64,000 nucleotides of DNA from Leptidea sinapis (Eukaryota; Arthropoda; Insecta; Lepidoptera; Pieridae). Shown here in pieces: positions 31,917-43,402 of this stretch (its first letter is position 1; every line of letters begins with the position of its first letter). The notes beneath the pieces were generated by a model, which saw only the letters and a program-made list of their open reading frames with translations, was not told the origin of the DNA and did not search any database. The position numbers and the translations under genes were made by a program. Where the stretch lies: positions 15,506,501-15,570,500 of the forward strand of contig NC_066269.1 of the NCBI RefSeq assembly GCF_905404315.1, read 5' to 3'.

Positions 31917-34709
31917 TTTTCAATGGTTCTAGCCCCACGTCAAATAAAAAATCATTTAATGATATTCAAATGGTTGGACCGGTAGTCCAAGATGATTTGG
32001 TGTCAATTTTATTACGTTTCCGACAGCATAAGTATGTCGTATCCGGAGATATTGAAAAAATGTATAGAGCCGTGCTTGTAGAGCCCTCTCAACGTTCATT
32101 ACAGCAAATTTTATTTAGATTTAACCGTAGTGATGTTATACAGTCATATACATTAAATACAGTTACATACGGCACTGCAGCCGCACCTTACTTAGCCACT
32201 AAGTGCTTGGTTTCGCTGGCAGACCAATGTTCCGATCCAGAAGCAAAATTCGCTATTTCAAAAGATTTTTATGTCGACGATTTTTTGAGCGGCGGAGAAG
32301 CCATTCCGTCAGTAATAAATCTATGTAAAAAGGTGATCAATTCTTTACAGTCAGCACAATTTAAGTTACGAAAGTGGCAATCGAATAGCCCCGAGATATT
32401 CGAATCATTACCAAATGAGAATTTGCATGTTAATAATAGGGATAAAACACTTGATTTGGATAATTCATTACCACACAAGACACTTGGTCTTCATTGGGAT
32501 TGCAGTAAAGATAATTTATTATTCAAAATTAATTTAAACACAAATACAAAAAAAATTACAAAACGAATTATTTTATCGCTTATAAGCCAAATTTTTGATC
32601 CTTTAGGTCTTCTGGGACCATGTACTGTACAATCTAAAATTCTTATGCAAAAACTTTGGGTTCAGAAATACGGTTGGGATGACGAAGTTTCTAAAGAAAC
32701 CCAGACGTGTTTTTCAAATTTCGTAGCTTCTCTTATTTCACTTAACTCGCTTCGCATTCCCCGTTGGGTTTGTACTAATAATGTATTGTTATTAGAGCTA
32801 CATACCTTTTCAGACGCTTCAGAACGTGCATATGGCGCATGTGTTTATGTAAGAGCGTTCAACATGAATGGCAAAGTACAAGTTCGTCTTCTTACCTCTA
32901 GGAATAAAGTGGCGCCCTTGAAACCAACAACAATACCTCGGTTAGAGTTGTGTGGTTCACTTCTTGCCACTAGACTTCATACTAAAGTCATATCTTCTTT
33001 AACACTTAAAATACATAATTCTTATTTTTGGACTGACTCTACAATCGTGTTAGCATGGCTAAAGACTCAACTAAATCAATTAAAAATGTTTGTACGTACT
33101 CGAGTGGGTGAGATACAAGACTGCACAGCTGGTCATCGATGGAGCTACGTACCGTCAAAAGAAAACCCTGCTGATTTAGTCTCACGGGGAGTGATCGCAG
33201 ACAGTATTAGCTCTGCTACTTTATGGTGGTCTGGTCCTCAATTTTTGCAGTCAAAAAATATTAATTTTCGAACCATACCAAATACGCATACCAACTCAAA
33301 CACAGAATTAGACCTACACACTACAGGTACACAAAAAAATGATACAATTAATTTTCAATCAAACATCATTCATAATTTAATTCACAAAAAATCCAACTAT
33401 ACACATTAAATCAGAACATTTGCCTATATATTAAGATTTATTTTCAACTGTAAGAATACCAAAAGTAAGTTAACAAACTTTTTATCTCCATCTGAGATAT
33501 CAAATTCAGAAACAATTTTATTACAATCCGTTCAACAAGAAATGTTTCCTGAGGAATACAAATTAATTAAGTCAGGTAAAAACATTCCATAAAACAGCAA
33601 ATTAAATTCATTGTCCCCTTTCTTGGACCCACATAATCTCTTAAGAGTTGGTGGTCGCCTCAAAAACTCTTCTTACACTTATGATGTTAAGCATCCTATA
33701 CTACTATGTAGTAAACATCATATTACTAAACTTTTATTTCAAAAAGAGCATACAGAGCTTATGCATGCCGGACCTCAACTTCTTTTGTCTTGTGTAAGAC
33801 AAAAATATTGGCCACTCGGGGGGAGGAACTTGGCTAAACGCGTCGTGCATAGCTGCGTTAGATGCTTTAGATTTAAATCAAAATATGTTCAACCCATTAT
33901 GGGCGATTTGCCTCATGATAGGACACATTTGGAATTTCCATTTTTACATACAGGCGTGGATTATGCTGGGCCAGTGTTGATAGTTGACCGTAAGGGAAGA
34001 GGCGCTAAGCTGACGAAATCTTATATATGTGTTTTTGTTTGTTTTGCAGTCAAAGGAGTACATCTGGAGCTCGTCACGGACTTAACCACCGATGCCTATC
34101 TCTCGGCACTGTATCGATTCGTTTCACGCCGCGGTAAACCAGCATCAATTACCTCCGACAACGCTTCTACATTTCTTGGAGCTAGTAACGAACTTTCTAC
34201 ATTTTTAAATAATTCTTTAAATGATATTATGTCAAACATAAATAATAAAGTCTCTATGCCTTTATTATTTCAAAACAATCCCAGCTTATTCCCCGCATTT
34301 TGGAGGAATATGGGAAAGTATGGTAAAATTAGTAAAGCATCATCTTCGTAGGGTCCTTACATTAACCCATTTAACTTACGAAGAAATGTCAACGTGTCTT
34401 ATCCAAATAGAAGCCATCCTAAATTCCCGACCTTTGACACCTCTATCTTCTGATCCTTTGGACCTCAGTTGCCTCACTCCAGCACATTTCTTGATTGGGC
34501 GCTCACTTTTGACTGTTCCTCGTCCTTGCGTTAGCGATGCCAACATCAGCCGCTTGCAGCGCTACGAAAGGATTGAGAGCCTCAGACAACATTTTTGGTC
34601 ACGCTTCTCACAAGATTATATCTCTCTCCTTCAGCAAAGAACCAAATGGCGAACTTCAACATCAAGCCTCAAGCCAGGCGCCATGGTGCTCGTGAGGGAG
34701 AAGAACTAA
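31915..34709 (+). pseudogene. BEL/Pao pol remnant (RT, RNase H, integrase)
   Basis: First segment to 33409: RT with SGDIEKMYRAV (first catalytic Asp near residue 50 of the open frame) and YVDDFLSGG (124-132), then an RNase H-like region with TFSDASERAYGACVY, IPRLELCGSLLA and FWTDSTIVLAWL. A stop at 33407-33409 and a second at 33590-33592 lie in the same frame. Integrase follows: a zinc-binding region (HTELMHAG, SCVRCFRFK), then GVDYAGP and ITSDNASTF with two catalytic aspartates. A frameshift near 34265-34295 moves the HFGGIWESMVK block with the catalytic Glu to the next frame, which runs through LNSRPLTPLS to 34709. Natively this polyprotein copies the RNA and integrates the DNA. Confidence 0.9.
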
Positions 34710-34874
34710 CCACCGCTTTTGTGGCAGCTCGGAAGAATTGTGAAGCTGCATCCCGGTAGAGACAGTGTCAACAGGAAAAAACTAAACGAGGAATCTTGCA
34801 AAGGGCATTCAACAATATTTGTCCCCTTCCCTCTCTTAATCAAGTTTGAAGACATCAACCTTGCCCCTGCAGAC

Positions 34875-35072
34875 TGTTCAAGTCTTGAACCGGTTAGCGC
34901 GGGGAGGCGCGGGGCGCGCGGGCAGGCGCGGGCGCAGCTCTCCGTGTCCAACAATGCTTCAGCGACGGTCATTCATACATCACGTATCAAGACATCATAT
35001 TATATTGTCAAATTATTAAAGTCATGTTATAACCAAGGCGTCTACTCTTCTTCCCATTTACACGCCCATCCA
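34875..35072 (+). repeat. BEL/Pao 3' LTR
   Basis: Same ends and length as the 5' LTR, with three substitutions. No strong polypurine tract is evident immediately upstream. Confidence 0.92.
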
Positions 35073-35135
35073 ACACATGACAAACTTAAATAATATCATC
35101 CTCATCATAGGGTCTTGGGGAAAATTTTATTTATC
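35073..35135 (+). pseudogene. LINE relic, right part (after BEL/Pao)
   Basis: Begins with the ACACA duplication, then TGACAAACTTAAA and TATCATCCTCATCAT, which parallels the L3-type C-terminal coding block at 7.0 kb (GATATCATCCCCACCAT). The similarity fades after about 35115. Confidence 0.55.
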
Positions 35136-36915
35136 GAGTTTTTACAGTGATATTCAATATGTAGATGTATGTTAACATCTCTTTGCATTGTAAGACAAGA
35201 AATTTGTCGAGAAAACGAGTTGTCAATACATTGCTTACTGAGGCGTACTCTTACTCGTACTTTCGAATTATTCGGAAAGCCTTTGTAGTCAAACTCTAGT
35301 GAGTTGTAGTTGTTAAGAACTGAGCGAGAGTTATTTAGTTTCTTATCGCAGTTCAAACTTCTACGTTCTTTAATAAGCAATGCTTGCTCATTTAAATTCA
35401 ATTGTATACTTCTTCTAAGCCTTCTTCGTGAAATCTGTTCATATATTCAATAATTTCGTAGCTCGTAGTAGCGTAGTATAGTAGCTCCTTATAATATTTA
35501 CTAAACTGCTAGTGAAAAATCTCTTCTTTATTCTTGTTATTTTGGAAAATAACCGAAGCCCACAGACTCAAATTTTAGTTTTCTGGCTATGGGAAAGTAC
35601 CGTTTAAATATTGCCATGTATTTTGTAAATAAAAAAACTAATATTTCAATATTCTTAAGATATATATCATACATTTTATGTGTTTGTATCGATGATTAAT
35701 GTTATATATTCATATTTTATTATTTTCATTTGCTTTCACCAGTTTCACGTCATGTCACTTGCATATTCAGGTTTATGAATATGTATGAGCTTTAAAAACT
35801 GCAAATTCATTTCCATTGAATAAAAATATTCCAAATGGTAGGTAGGTCTCACAACCTAGAAATAATAATGGAGCTAAATCTTATAGCAATCCGATTCCTC
35901 TAAGATTCAATTCCATTGATTTTTAAGCGATTTGGGTGCGCGAATTTTACGCACTTAAAAGTGTATCAATGCGTATTATTTTATGTGTAGTAAAAGAATG
36001 ATTGCATTTACTGGATCGACAAGCAATCCCTTACGTCATACACGTTAGATATGTTAGTAAGACGACTTGTCGCTTCCATTTAATAAGTTATATGAATTAA
36101 AACTAATAACAAAGGAAATGGCAAATATTTTACTAACAAAGCAGAAAACTTAAACGTGAAATAATAAAATAGTTGAAGAGTTCAGTTGGTCAGTACATTG
36201 CACTATTGATCTCCAATATAAAGCGCAAATAAATAGTTCCACATATTGAAATATCGTTTTCATTCTAAGAGCATTGATATTGCATTTTATTATATCGCAA
36301 TAAATATGCTCTTTTTCCTCTTAAATAAATTTAATTTAATTTAAATTTTGATTAAGAATCTTGTTTGAAAACCTTGGAGACCTAAAATTCGTTAAGAAGA
36401 AAGATAGATTATTAGATTAGATAGAAGAGATAGACAAATAGTAACCATTCATTTTTATATTTTATATAATATTTTTATAAGACTTCGTGTGCCCATGTCA
36501 AAGCTCCTTCATACACGCTTGAAGAATTACGATAATTCATAACAATCTGTATAAGAAGGAACAATACTTTTAGTGTATTGAGGGTATTCGTAAATTCTTT
36601 GGTTTGTAATGTTGTTCATATAATGTCTTAGCACCAAAATGTTTATGCTTATTTTTGTTTTTTTTCTACATAATTATTATTTCTATGTAGTCTTAAGGTG
36701 TTTCCTTTTTTTATAATTAATTAAGTATTATACTTTTAATTAAAATAATATAATGTATTCCGACGACCTTTTGTACACGGTAAAACTCGAGTAAGTTTAT
36801 ACTACGTACGTACGTACGAATAGTACGTACAAGAATTTTGATATTTATAATATTATGTAATTTGTTAAAAAGAAATAAATAAATCACAGTTTTCTATCGA
36901 TATGAGAACTTATGA
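35136..36915. other. AT-rich DNA with a TACG simple repeat
   Basis: A CTACGTACGTACGTACGAAT run lies at about 36802-36821, followed by AGTACGTAC. No gene or shared repeat was identified in the rest. Confidence 0.45.
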
Positions 36916-38465
36916 ACTCAATGGAAAATATCAAAAGTCACTCCAATTCCTAAATCATCTGGCAAGTCTGCAGTTGAACAATACCGGCCATTAGCTATAC
37001 TTTCGTCTCCAGCAAAAGTTTTTGAAAATGTATTGCATAGGTTAATTTACTCTCAAGTAGAAAAATATCTTTCAAATGTCCAGCACGGATTCAGAGCAAA
37101 ACGATCGGTTAACACAAATCTTTTGACTATCACTAATTATATCTCTTCACGGTTGGAGCGCGGCCTTCAGGTGGATGTACTTTATTCTGATTTCAAAAAA
37201 GCTTTCGACTGTGTCAATAATGACATTTTACTGAAGAAGCTTAGTAACATTGGTTTTGCACCTGAGCTTTTAAAACTCCTAGCAGACTACATGCGCGCCA
37301 GGCAGCAGTTCGTTAGGTTGGGTATTTCTGAATCCGCACCTTACCACTCGCGCTCGGGAGTAAGTCAGGGTTCAATACTCGGTCCTTTGCTGTTTCTTCT
37401 CATGGTGAACGAATTACCGACAGTTCTTGGGCATGCACAGTGTCTCCTTTACGCAGACGATCTTAAGTTATACACTAAAGTTCGATCAGAAGCAGACTGC
37501 ATGGCGATCCAGGAGGATGTCCGTGCGATACATGAATGGAGTACAGCAACTGACATGGAATTTAACATATCCAAATGTTACATAATGAGCTTTGGAGGTC
37601 TGAGATACCCGATTTTATTTGACTACACAATTGGGAACACTACACTTACCAGAAATTTAATAATGAAAGGCATAAAAAGGCATAAAAGGCATTTATTTTC
37701 TCAAAATTGATTCCTTTAGAATTCTTTTTGATGTCATTTCTTATACTACTAGATACTACTACCGCTTCGGAAACAAATGGCGCTCTGAGAGAGAAGAAGT
37801 GGCGCAAGAAACTCTCCCAGCATTCTTTTTGAAAGATCTGGGTGTCACATTTGACCAACAGCTCACCTTTAAAGTTCATATAACAACCGTTGCAAGGGAA
37901 TCTTTCCAGCGGTTGGGATTTGTCTTGAGAAATGCACGCAATTTTAAAACAGAAAGTGTCTTTCGCCTTCTATATAGTGCGCTAGTTCGCAGTAAATTAA
38001 AAGCAAGCTCATGTGTTTGGAACCCCCATTATTCCACATATGATAGGCTACTTGAAAAGGTCCAAAAAACTTATCTCAGGTTTGTGTACAAACACAACTT
38101 TGGATACTACCCATTCATGTATCCTACAGCATTCCTCCTGGGTTGCCTTAGTTACAACTTGCTTAAGACCAGGAGAGCGAATGATCAATTAGTCATGGTA
38201 TGCAAAATAATCCGAGGTCTGATTGATAATCCGCATCTACATGATGAGCTGGCCAGGCTCTTTACCCCAGACAACTATTGCCGATCCCGGAAGCACAGTC
38301 TCTTTGCTGTCCTTTTCTGTCGGACAATTGCACGGGTCAGCTCCCCCATTCCGCGCACCCTCACTGCCCTCAATGCGCTGCTGGAAGCCTTTCCTGACTG
38401 ACTTATTTGCGGATGCATGGAAGGAAGTCTTGAATATTTGCCTGAGGTTCAGTGAGACACTTTGA
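36916..38465 (+). pseudogene. LINE L5 reverse transcriptase fragment
   Basis: Segment one (to 37669): YRPLAILSSPAKVFENVLHR, QHGFRAKRSVNTNLL, YSDFKKAFDCVN (first catalytic Asp), SGVSQGSILGPLLFLLM, and the YADD box in CLLYADDLKLYTK. Segment two (from 37836): KDLGVTFDQQLTF, then SKLKASSCVWNP and the C-terminal region. Removing the insertion and one copy of its 6-bp duplication restores a continuous frame between MKDLGVTFD and the preceding RNLI. A further frameshift near 38397 separates the last about 20 codons (DLFADAWKEVL). The clade is Jockey/CR1-like by motif. No host function. Confidence 0.88.
37670..37829 (-). mobile_element. Short repeat S2, insertion in LINE L5
   Basis: 160 bp in minus orientation, flanked by TGAAAG at 37664-37669 and 37830-37835. 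On its own strand it starts AAAAAGAATGCTGGGAGAGT and ends in A-rich sequence with repeated ATGCCTTTT units. It matches 4413-4574 and 50480-50626. No coding capacity. Length, tail and target duplication fit a SINE. Confidence 0.88.
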
Positions 38466-38826
38466 CTACATTTACTATGTTACAAATTGGAATTATTATT
38501 GTTATTATCATTTTATTATTATTTTTCTGCTATTATTATTAAGAATTGTTCTATTTGACTAATCCATTATGTTATTTTTTTAAAACGACGACTGACAACG
38601 GTTGAGACGACTTTGATTCGTGTGTTGTATCAACATCTGTGTATATTTAAAATTTTCTTATTACTTTTGACATTGTTTAAATTTTATTGTTAATTGAATT
38701 TTATGTTATTTTTAATTTTATTTGTAAACAATATTATATTCTGTGTTAATAAGTGTAATTGGTTAAAGGCCGTTCTTGTTAAAATTAATAATTATATAAA
38801 TTAACATAAATAAATAAATAAATAAT

Positions 38827-39645
38827 ATTGTATGAAGATCTTATTTACTTAGTACAGTTAGCGTAAGACAGAATGAAATTAAGTAAATATCTACTAATGA
38901 CAGAAGAATGCATTGTTTAAAATAAAATACAGAAATCCAGTAAAGGAGTTATCTGTTCTGTTTAACTGATTTTACCATTTGTGCTTTTTTTAAAGAAAAA
39001 TATATCGTTCAAAGCATAAAGCATGATATTATATTTTGTGCTCTGATTAATGTTAGAGAAATAATAATGAATCAACTAATATTCACCTTTTTGATGGATT
39101 GTTACTAATTAATAAATTAAAAATAAACTTTTATAAAATTTCTGTTTTTCTAATAAAAAAATAAAACGAAATTTTAACCATGGTTTGATTTTTTTTACAT
39201 CACTACATAGTATACAACAAAGTCGCTTCCCGCTGTCTGTCCCTATGTATGTTTAGATCTTTAAACCTACGCAATGTATTTTCATGAGGTTGTGTTTGTA
39301 GTGGTGTGATTCAAGAGCCTTCCTCTTATGTATAATACATGCATAATAATATGTTAAAGAAACACTGATAATTTTAGAGGTTTCTCATAAGATGTCGTCA
39401 ATAAACACTTTTTTTACGCTTACATTGCAAACGCTCGCTAAAACCCATGAAATATAATATCAAAGTAATGTATTACTATATTGTATATCTTTAAAAAGTC
39501 CCAAATGGTATAAGTCTATCTCTATGGGATAACAAACAATAACCTTTTTTTATCCTCTACATTTTACGAGAAATAATGCCTTATTAACGAAGCGATTTTA
39601 TGCAATACAGTCTTTATCCAAATAAGTACATTAAATACATTGTAA
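38827..39645. other. AT-rich DNA, nothing recognised
   Basis: No supported feature. Confidence 0.45.
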
Positions 39646-40350
39646 TACTAGTATACTTTAGTTATTTCCATAGTATTATGTCCTATAGTATATTGCTATG
39701 GGGCAACGCTGCCGATATTAATACAATATTTGTGCTGCAGAAGAGGGCTTTTCGCGTTATTTATAACCTAGGTCCTTAAGAATCACTGAGAGCATTCAAT
39801 TCATTCAACAAATTCAAAGAAATTAAAATCTTGACTGTTGCTTCTCAATATATTCTTGATAATGTAATGTGTGTTCATAGGCGAATAAGTGAATTTGCCA
39901 GAAACTGTCATAACCTTAATGTTAACACCAGGAACAGACATAAATTTCTGATGCCTACTTCTCGGCTAGGTCGAGTTAGTAATTCTTTTGTGGGGCGATG
40001 TATATGCTTTTACAACAAGATCACAGAAAATGTTCAAAACAAAAGTATTACGTTATTCAAAATAATTGTTAAAAAACGTTTGTGTGGTAAAGGTTACTAT
40101 AACATAAATGACTTTCTTAATGATACCACAGATTGAGAATGGAGTGACCGCCCTCAGGCTATTAAATAACAAGTTTAATTGTACAATATTACTTTGTAAA
40201 CATATTTATTCGATGAAAGAAAAAGCCCACTGAGTTTGTTGCGCCCATTCTTCTCAGGTCTGAGGCATTCATTTTGGAATTGGTGGTAGCTTTTGACTTT
40301 CAATAAGTGATGTCACATCCTATTTTGAATAAAAATATTTAAATTTGAAT
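39646..40350 (+). mobile_element. 5'-truncated LINE, family L2
   Basis: C-terminal coding region plus 3' UTR ending in GAATAAAAATATTTAAATTT. Other copies of this family are at 847-1080 (minus) and 4575-4875 (plus). The frame reads SILLWGNAADINTIFVLQKR, a post-RT block typical of CR1/Jockey-like LINEs. It has a stop at 39777-39779, then an open stretch to 40136 (ILTVASQYILDNVM to YYNINDFLNDTTD). The RT palm is missing. Confidence 0.85.
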
Positions 40351-40454
40351 TTGTGTATTTAATATACATCAATATGGCCATTAACAGCATGTAATTTAAG
40401 TGAATATTTTCGAAGATATTACAGATTTAAAATGCAGGAACTTAGCGGTTGCGC

Positions 40455-41065
40455 CAAATTCAAAAACACTTTATTCATTCACAGGTCACAAAAATGACAC
40501 TTATGAATGTAAAAAAAAAATATATAAATATTGTTTCTTATTGAATTTACCGCTACTTCGTAAAGGGTTGAGCTAATGAGAAGAAGTAGCAAGAAACTCA
40601 TTGCCACTCTTTTAAGTCAAGATTTATATTTTAGTTGTTTTACAAATCATTTCAATTACAATATATGCAAAGTGACGCAACAAAAATACTAAAAAGTCAA
40701 AAACTGAAAGGCTTACATGAGTAAGTCAAAAAAAGAAAAAAAAGTAAATTAATACTTATAAACACAAGAGTTATTGAGTATAGTAGATGCATCAATCCAC
40801 ACATACCGTAAATAAATAGAGGCATTATGTGAGCATTTCATAAAATAAAATATATAATAACTTTAACTTTAAAGGAAAAAATAATAATAAAAAAAACACA
40901 TCAAGCAGACCTCCCGGTAACAAGATCATCCAGCTCCCACGAGTAGCACCCGTTCACGAGCATGACGCATGAACCAGCCATCGCCTCCCTCGACCATATT
41001 TTAGGGAAAGGAACGACCCGCCCCACGTCGCCGCCACAAGCAGAGGCATTTAAGCGAGCATGACG
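40455..41065 (-). mobile_element. LINE 3' UTR fragment (family L4), copy 2
   Basis: Aligns with 27181-27640 on the same strand: ACACTTTATTCATTCACAGG, CTACTTCGTAAAGGGTTGAG, GAGTTATTGAGTATAGTAGA, GTTCACGAGCATGACGCATG. The right part (40900-41065) is GC-richer and may contain the last codons of the LINE, but no frame is convincing. Confidence 0.7.
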
Positions 41066-41241
41066 ATACCTGCCACGAGAAATCTTAGAATCATTAGAAT
41101 GAGTATCATCAAGTTTATAAAGTATTACAGTCTACGAAACTTATTTTTGTTAGTTATCATCGTTTATTGTTGATATATAAATAACGGGATCACTCGGATA
41201 ATATTACATAAAATTCATTTAGTTTTTACTATTAAGTTTTG

Positions 41242-41268
41242 ACAGAACCAATTCTGTCGGGGCAGCTA
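41242..41268 (+). mobile_element. Helitron-like 3' end
   Basis: GACAGAACCAATTCTGTCGG then GGCAGCTAG at 41242-41270. A hairpin (GACAGAA/TTCTGTC) is followed by CTAG. The 5' end was not identified. Sequence from about 41100 may belong to it. Confidence 0.6.
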
Positions 41269-41270
41269 GT

Positions 41271-42480
41271 AATTTATAAATTCAGAATTAAAAACAAATG
41301 TGTGAGAGTGCACATTTTCATCACAATTCCAGAGTACTTCAACGAAGCAAAGGAATGAAATATAAGTTTTCCATTACAAAGGAAAACAAGATAAGATCAC
41401 AGAGCACTGCAATTCGGGTTCACTCAATTGCACTCAAGAGACGTGCAGAAATGAAACCGGTTCATTTGATGTAATATTCTGTTAAGATGATTTAGATTAA
41501 GATATGTTGTGCACTTTTTTGCTTTTGTAATGCTGAAACTTCACTCCCGAGTATAAAATGTTTTATCTTATATTTAAATTTAATCATATTTAAGACATTC
41601 GTTTGCTTGCGACTTTGTCTGCGCATATTTCTGCGTATTATAATAATAACGATACTTAAATTAAATTAATAAATATAACGAAATATTAAGTATAAATTAA
41701 AATGCAAAAAAAGTTCAAGAGGGCGGCTCTTTGACTGGTGAGTCCTAGTAACATCACCTCCCGAATTGGACTATTGTATTCACCATTCATGCTTAAAGCT
41801 AGTCGTCAAATTTACTTTTATTAGTAATAATATATTTTTTCTACCTGGAACTAAGACCCATTGAAATGAAAAAAACAGTAATTCGGTCCGTAAACGATGA
41901 TCTCATCTATCTAAGGTAAAAAAATAATATAATACACAAGAACGTGACACTGTTTTTATATTGCTTGATAATGTAGTTCTTTATTTTTCAAAAAGGCACT
42001 ATTTGACACTTTTAACAAATTAAAAAAAAATCCTAATTATTGTATGGTTATTTTCTTGAGAATATTATATTGCAAAGTACTATTTTATTTCATCTATGCA
42101 ATATACGAGAGAATCTGCTGTTCAATATCTCTCAATAAATTGAAGAAAAATGTATTCTTGTAATGTATTGTATGTACAAGTGAAGCTTCAAAGATAAAAA
42201 TCTTCTGAAACCTTTATATAATTTACAAAGAAAGATGACTAACATTGAACACGAAGCATTATGTTGCTAAACTGGAAAATCACTTTCAGGTTATGTGTAA
42301 ACATTAATCAAATTTTTTTATATTAATATTTTATCTTGTAAAGGCAACTTAATATTATAAAGATGGCATTAAGATTATGTGTTTAAGTAATTTGGGTGCT
42401 GGAATATGCTTATATATGCCTTCCTGTGTATTGAGTAACTCTTATAATAACTTATAACACAGGAGAACTGCGGAGGCGGC
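41271..42480. other. AT-rich DNA, nothing recognised
   Basis: No supported feature. Confidence 0.45.
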
Positions 42481-42763
42481 GAGAAACTCTTGAAAAATTG
42501 ACACTTGACACTAATAGTACATCGATCTGTCAACGTGGCGCCTAATTCGTTTTAGTCTTTGATTCCCTAATTCACGACATACGCTACTGACGACGTCCGT
42601 ACTTTCGGGTGTTTTTGTTGCATTTCTTCTGCAGAGTGTGAACACAGGATTCCATGTTTGCGCTAGCCTAAAACCATGACCACGATTCATGCAATTGGAT
42701 CGAAATATCAGTATCAAATTAATAAATATATATCGTGAGTACCTACCCATCATAATAATTACA

Positions 42764-43402
42764 ATGTTAAAGTTCCGCGATGATAAAAGCTTAAAAGTCA
42801 GTCGCAAGAAGAAGCGCGGTCGCGAATCGCCTTCTCTTGATGGCACACCCGCCAAGAAACCTGCGGCCACGACTGGCTCCACTCCCGCGTCCGCGCCCGC
42901 GCCCGCTAAAGCCCGCGTACCGCCTCCGACCAAGCGCCCGCCTCCTATTTTTAAAGGAGACCGAGGCCGGTGGTTGGTTATCAAAAATAGGATCCCAAAG
43001 ACGCTCTCCTTCCAGGCGAGGGCGTACCAATCTCTCATCAAATTAGAGACCAAAGAGGTAGCGGACCACCGCGCCTTGACATCTCTTCTTAGAGAGCTGA
43101 ATGTGGGTTTCCACACGTACGCCCTGCCTGAGGAGAAGCGTCTGAGGGTCGTTATTAGGAACGTCCCCATAGAGTTAGATGAGGCCGACATTCTGTCGGA
43201 CCTCAAAAAGCAGGGTTACCCTGCACACGAGGTGCACCGTATGCGCGGAACCACCAACAAACAACCATTTAACATGGTTCTCGTCATCCTCGACCTCACG
43301 CAAGAGGGAAAGGAAATTTTTAATATTAAATCGGTTTGCTACCTTACGCCAAACACTCCAGCTGGAACAGTAGAGCCACAAATAGAAACGGAATCTTATT
43401 AG
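42764..43402 (+). pseudogene. Jockey-type ORF1 (Gag-like), truncated and fused
   Basis: The start is placed at the ATG at 42764, in an open frame that continues further upstream. Basic N-terminus (KVSRKKKRGR), then an Ala/Pro-rich segment (residues 30-62), then a conserved block LRVVIRNVPIELDEADI (about residues 127-143) with HEVHRMRGTTN and FNMVLVILDL. This block is the domain that precedes CCHC zinc knuckles in Jockey-clade ORF1 proteins, which bind RNA and go to the nucleus with it. The zinc knuckles are absent: at about 43365-43375 the sequence jumps into endonuclease coding sequence in another frame and stops at 43402. 212 codons against the family's usual 400-500. Confidence 0.82.

Larger units (their letters stand above)
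31701..35072 (+). mobile_element. BEL/Pao LTR retrotransposon, internally deleted
   Basis: Two 198-bp LTRs (31701-31898 and 34875-35072) bound a 2976-bp interior. ACACA occurs at both flanks (31696-31700 and 35073-35077) as a 5-bp target duplication. The LTRs differ at only three positions, which points to a recent insertion. The interior begins with a putative primer-binding site and passes straight into mid reverse transcriptase. Gag, protease and the RT N-terminus are missing. The rest of pol is present but has two stops and a frameshift. It could move only with proteins supplied by another copy. Confidence 0.92.
36916..38826 (+). mobile_element. 5'-truncated LINE, family L5, split by an S2 insertion
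   Basis: Starts abruptly in mid-RT (WKISKVTPIPKSSGK) and continues to a C-terminus near 38460, a 3' UTR and an (AAAT)n-type tail ending near 38826. The element is interrupted by a 160-bp insertion at 37670-37829. Neither ORF1 nor endonuclease is present. Confidence 0.88.

Noticed and set aside
42511..43206. 231-codon minus-strand frame over the Jockey-type 5' region
   Set aside because: Antisense to ORF1 with its recognisable conserved block. Arginine- and alanine-rich composition mirrors the GC-rich sense strand.
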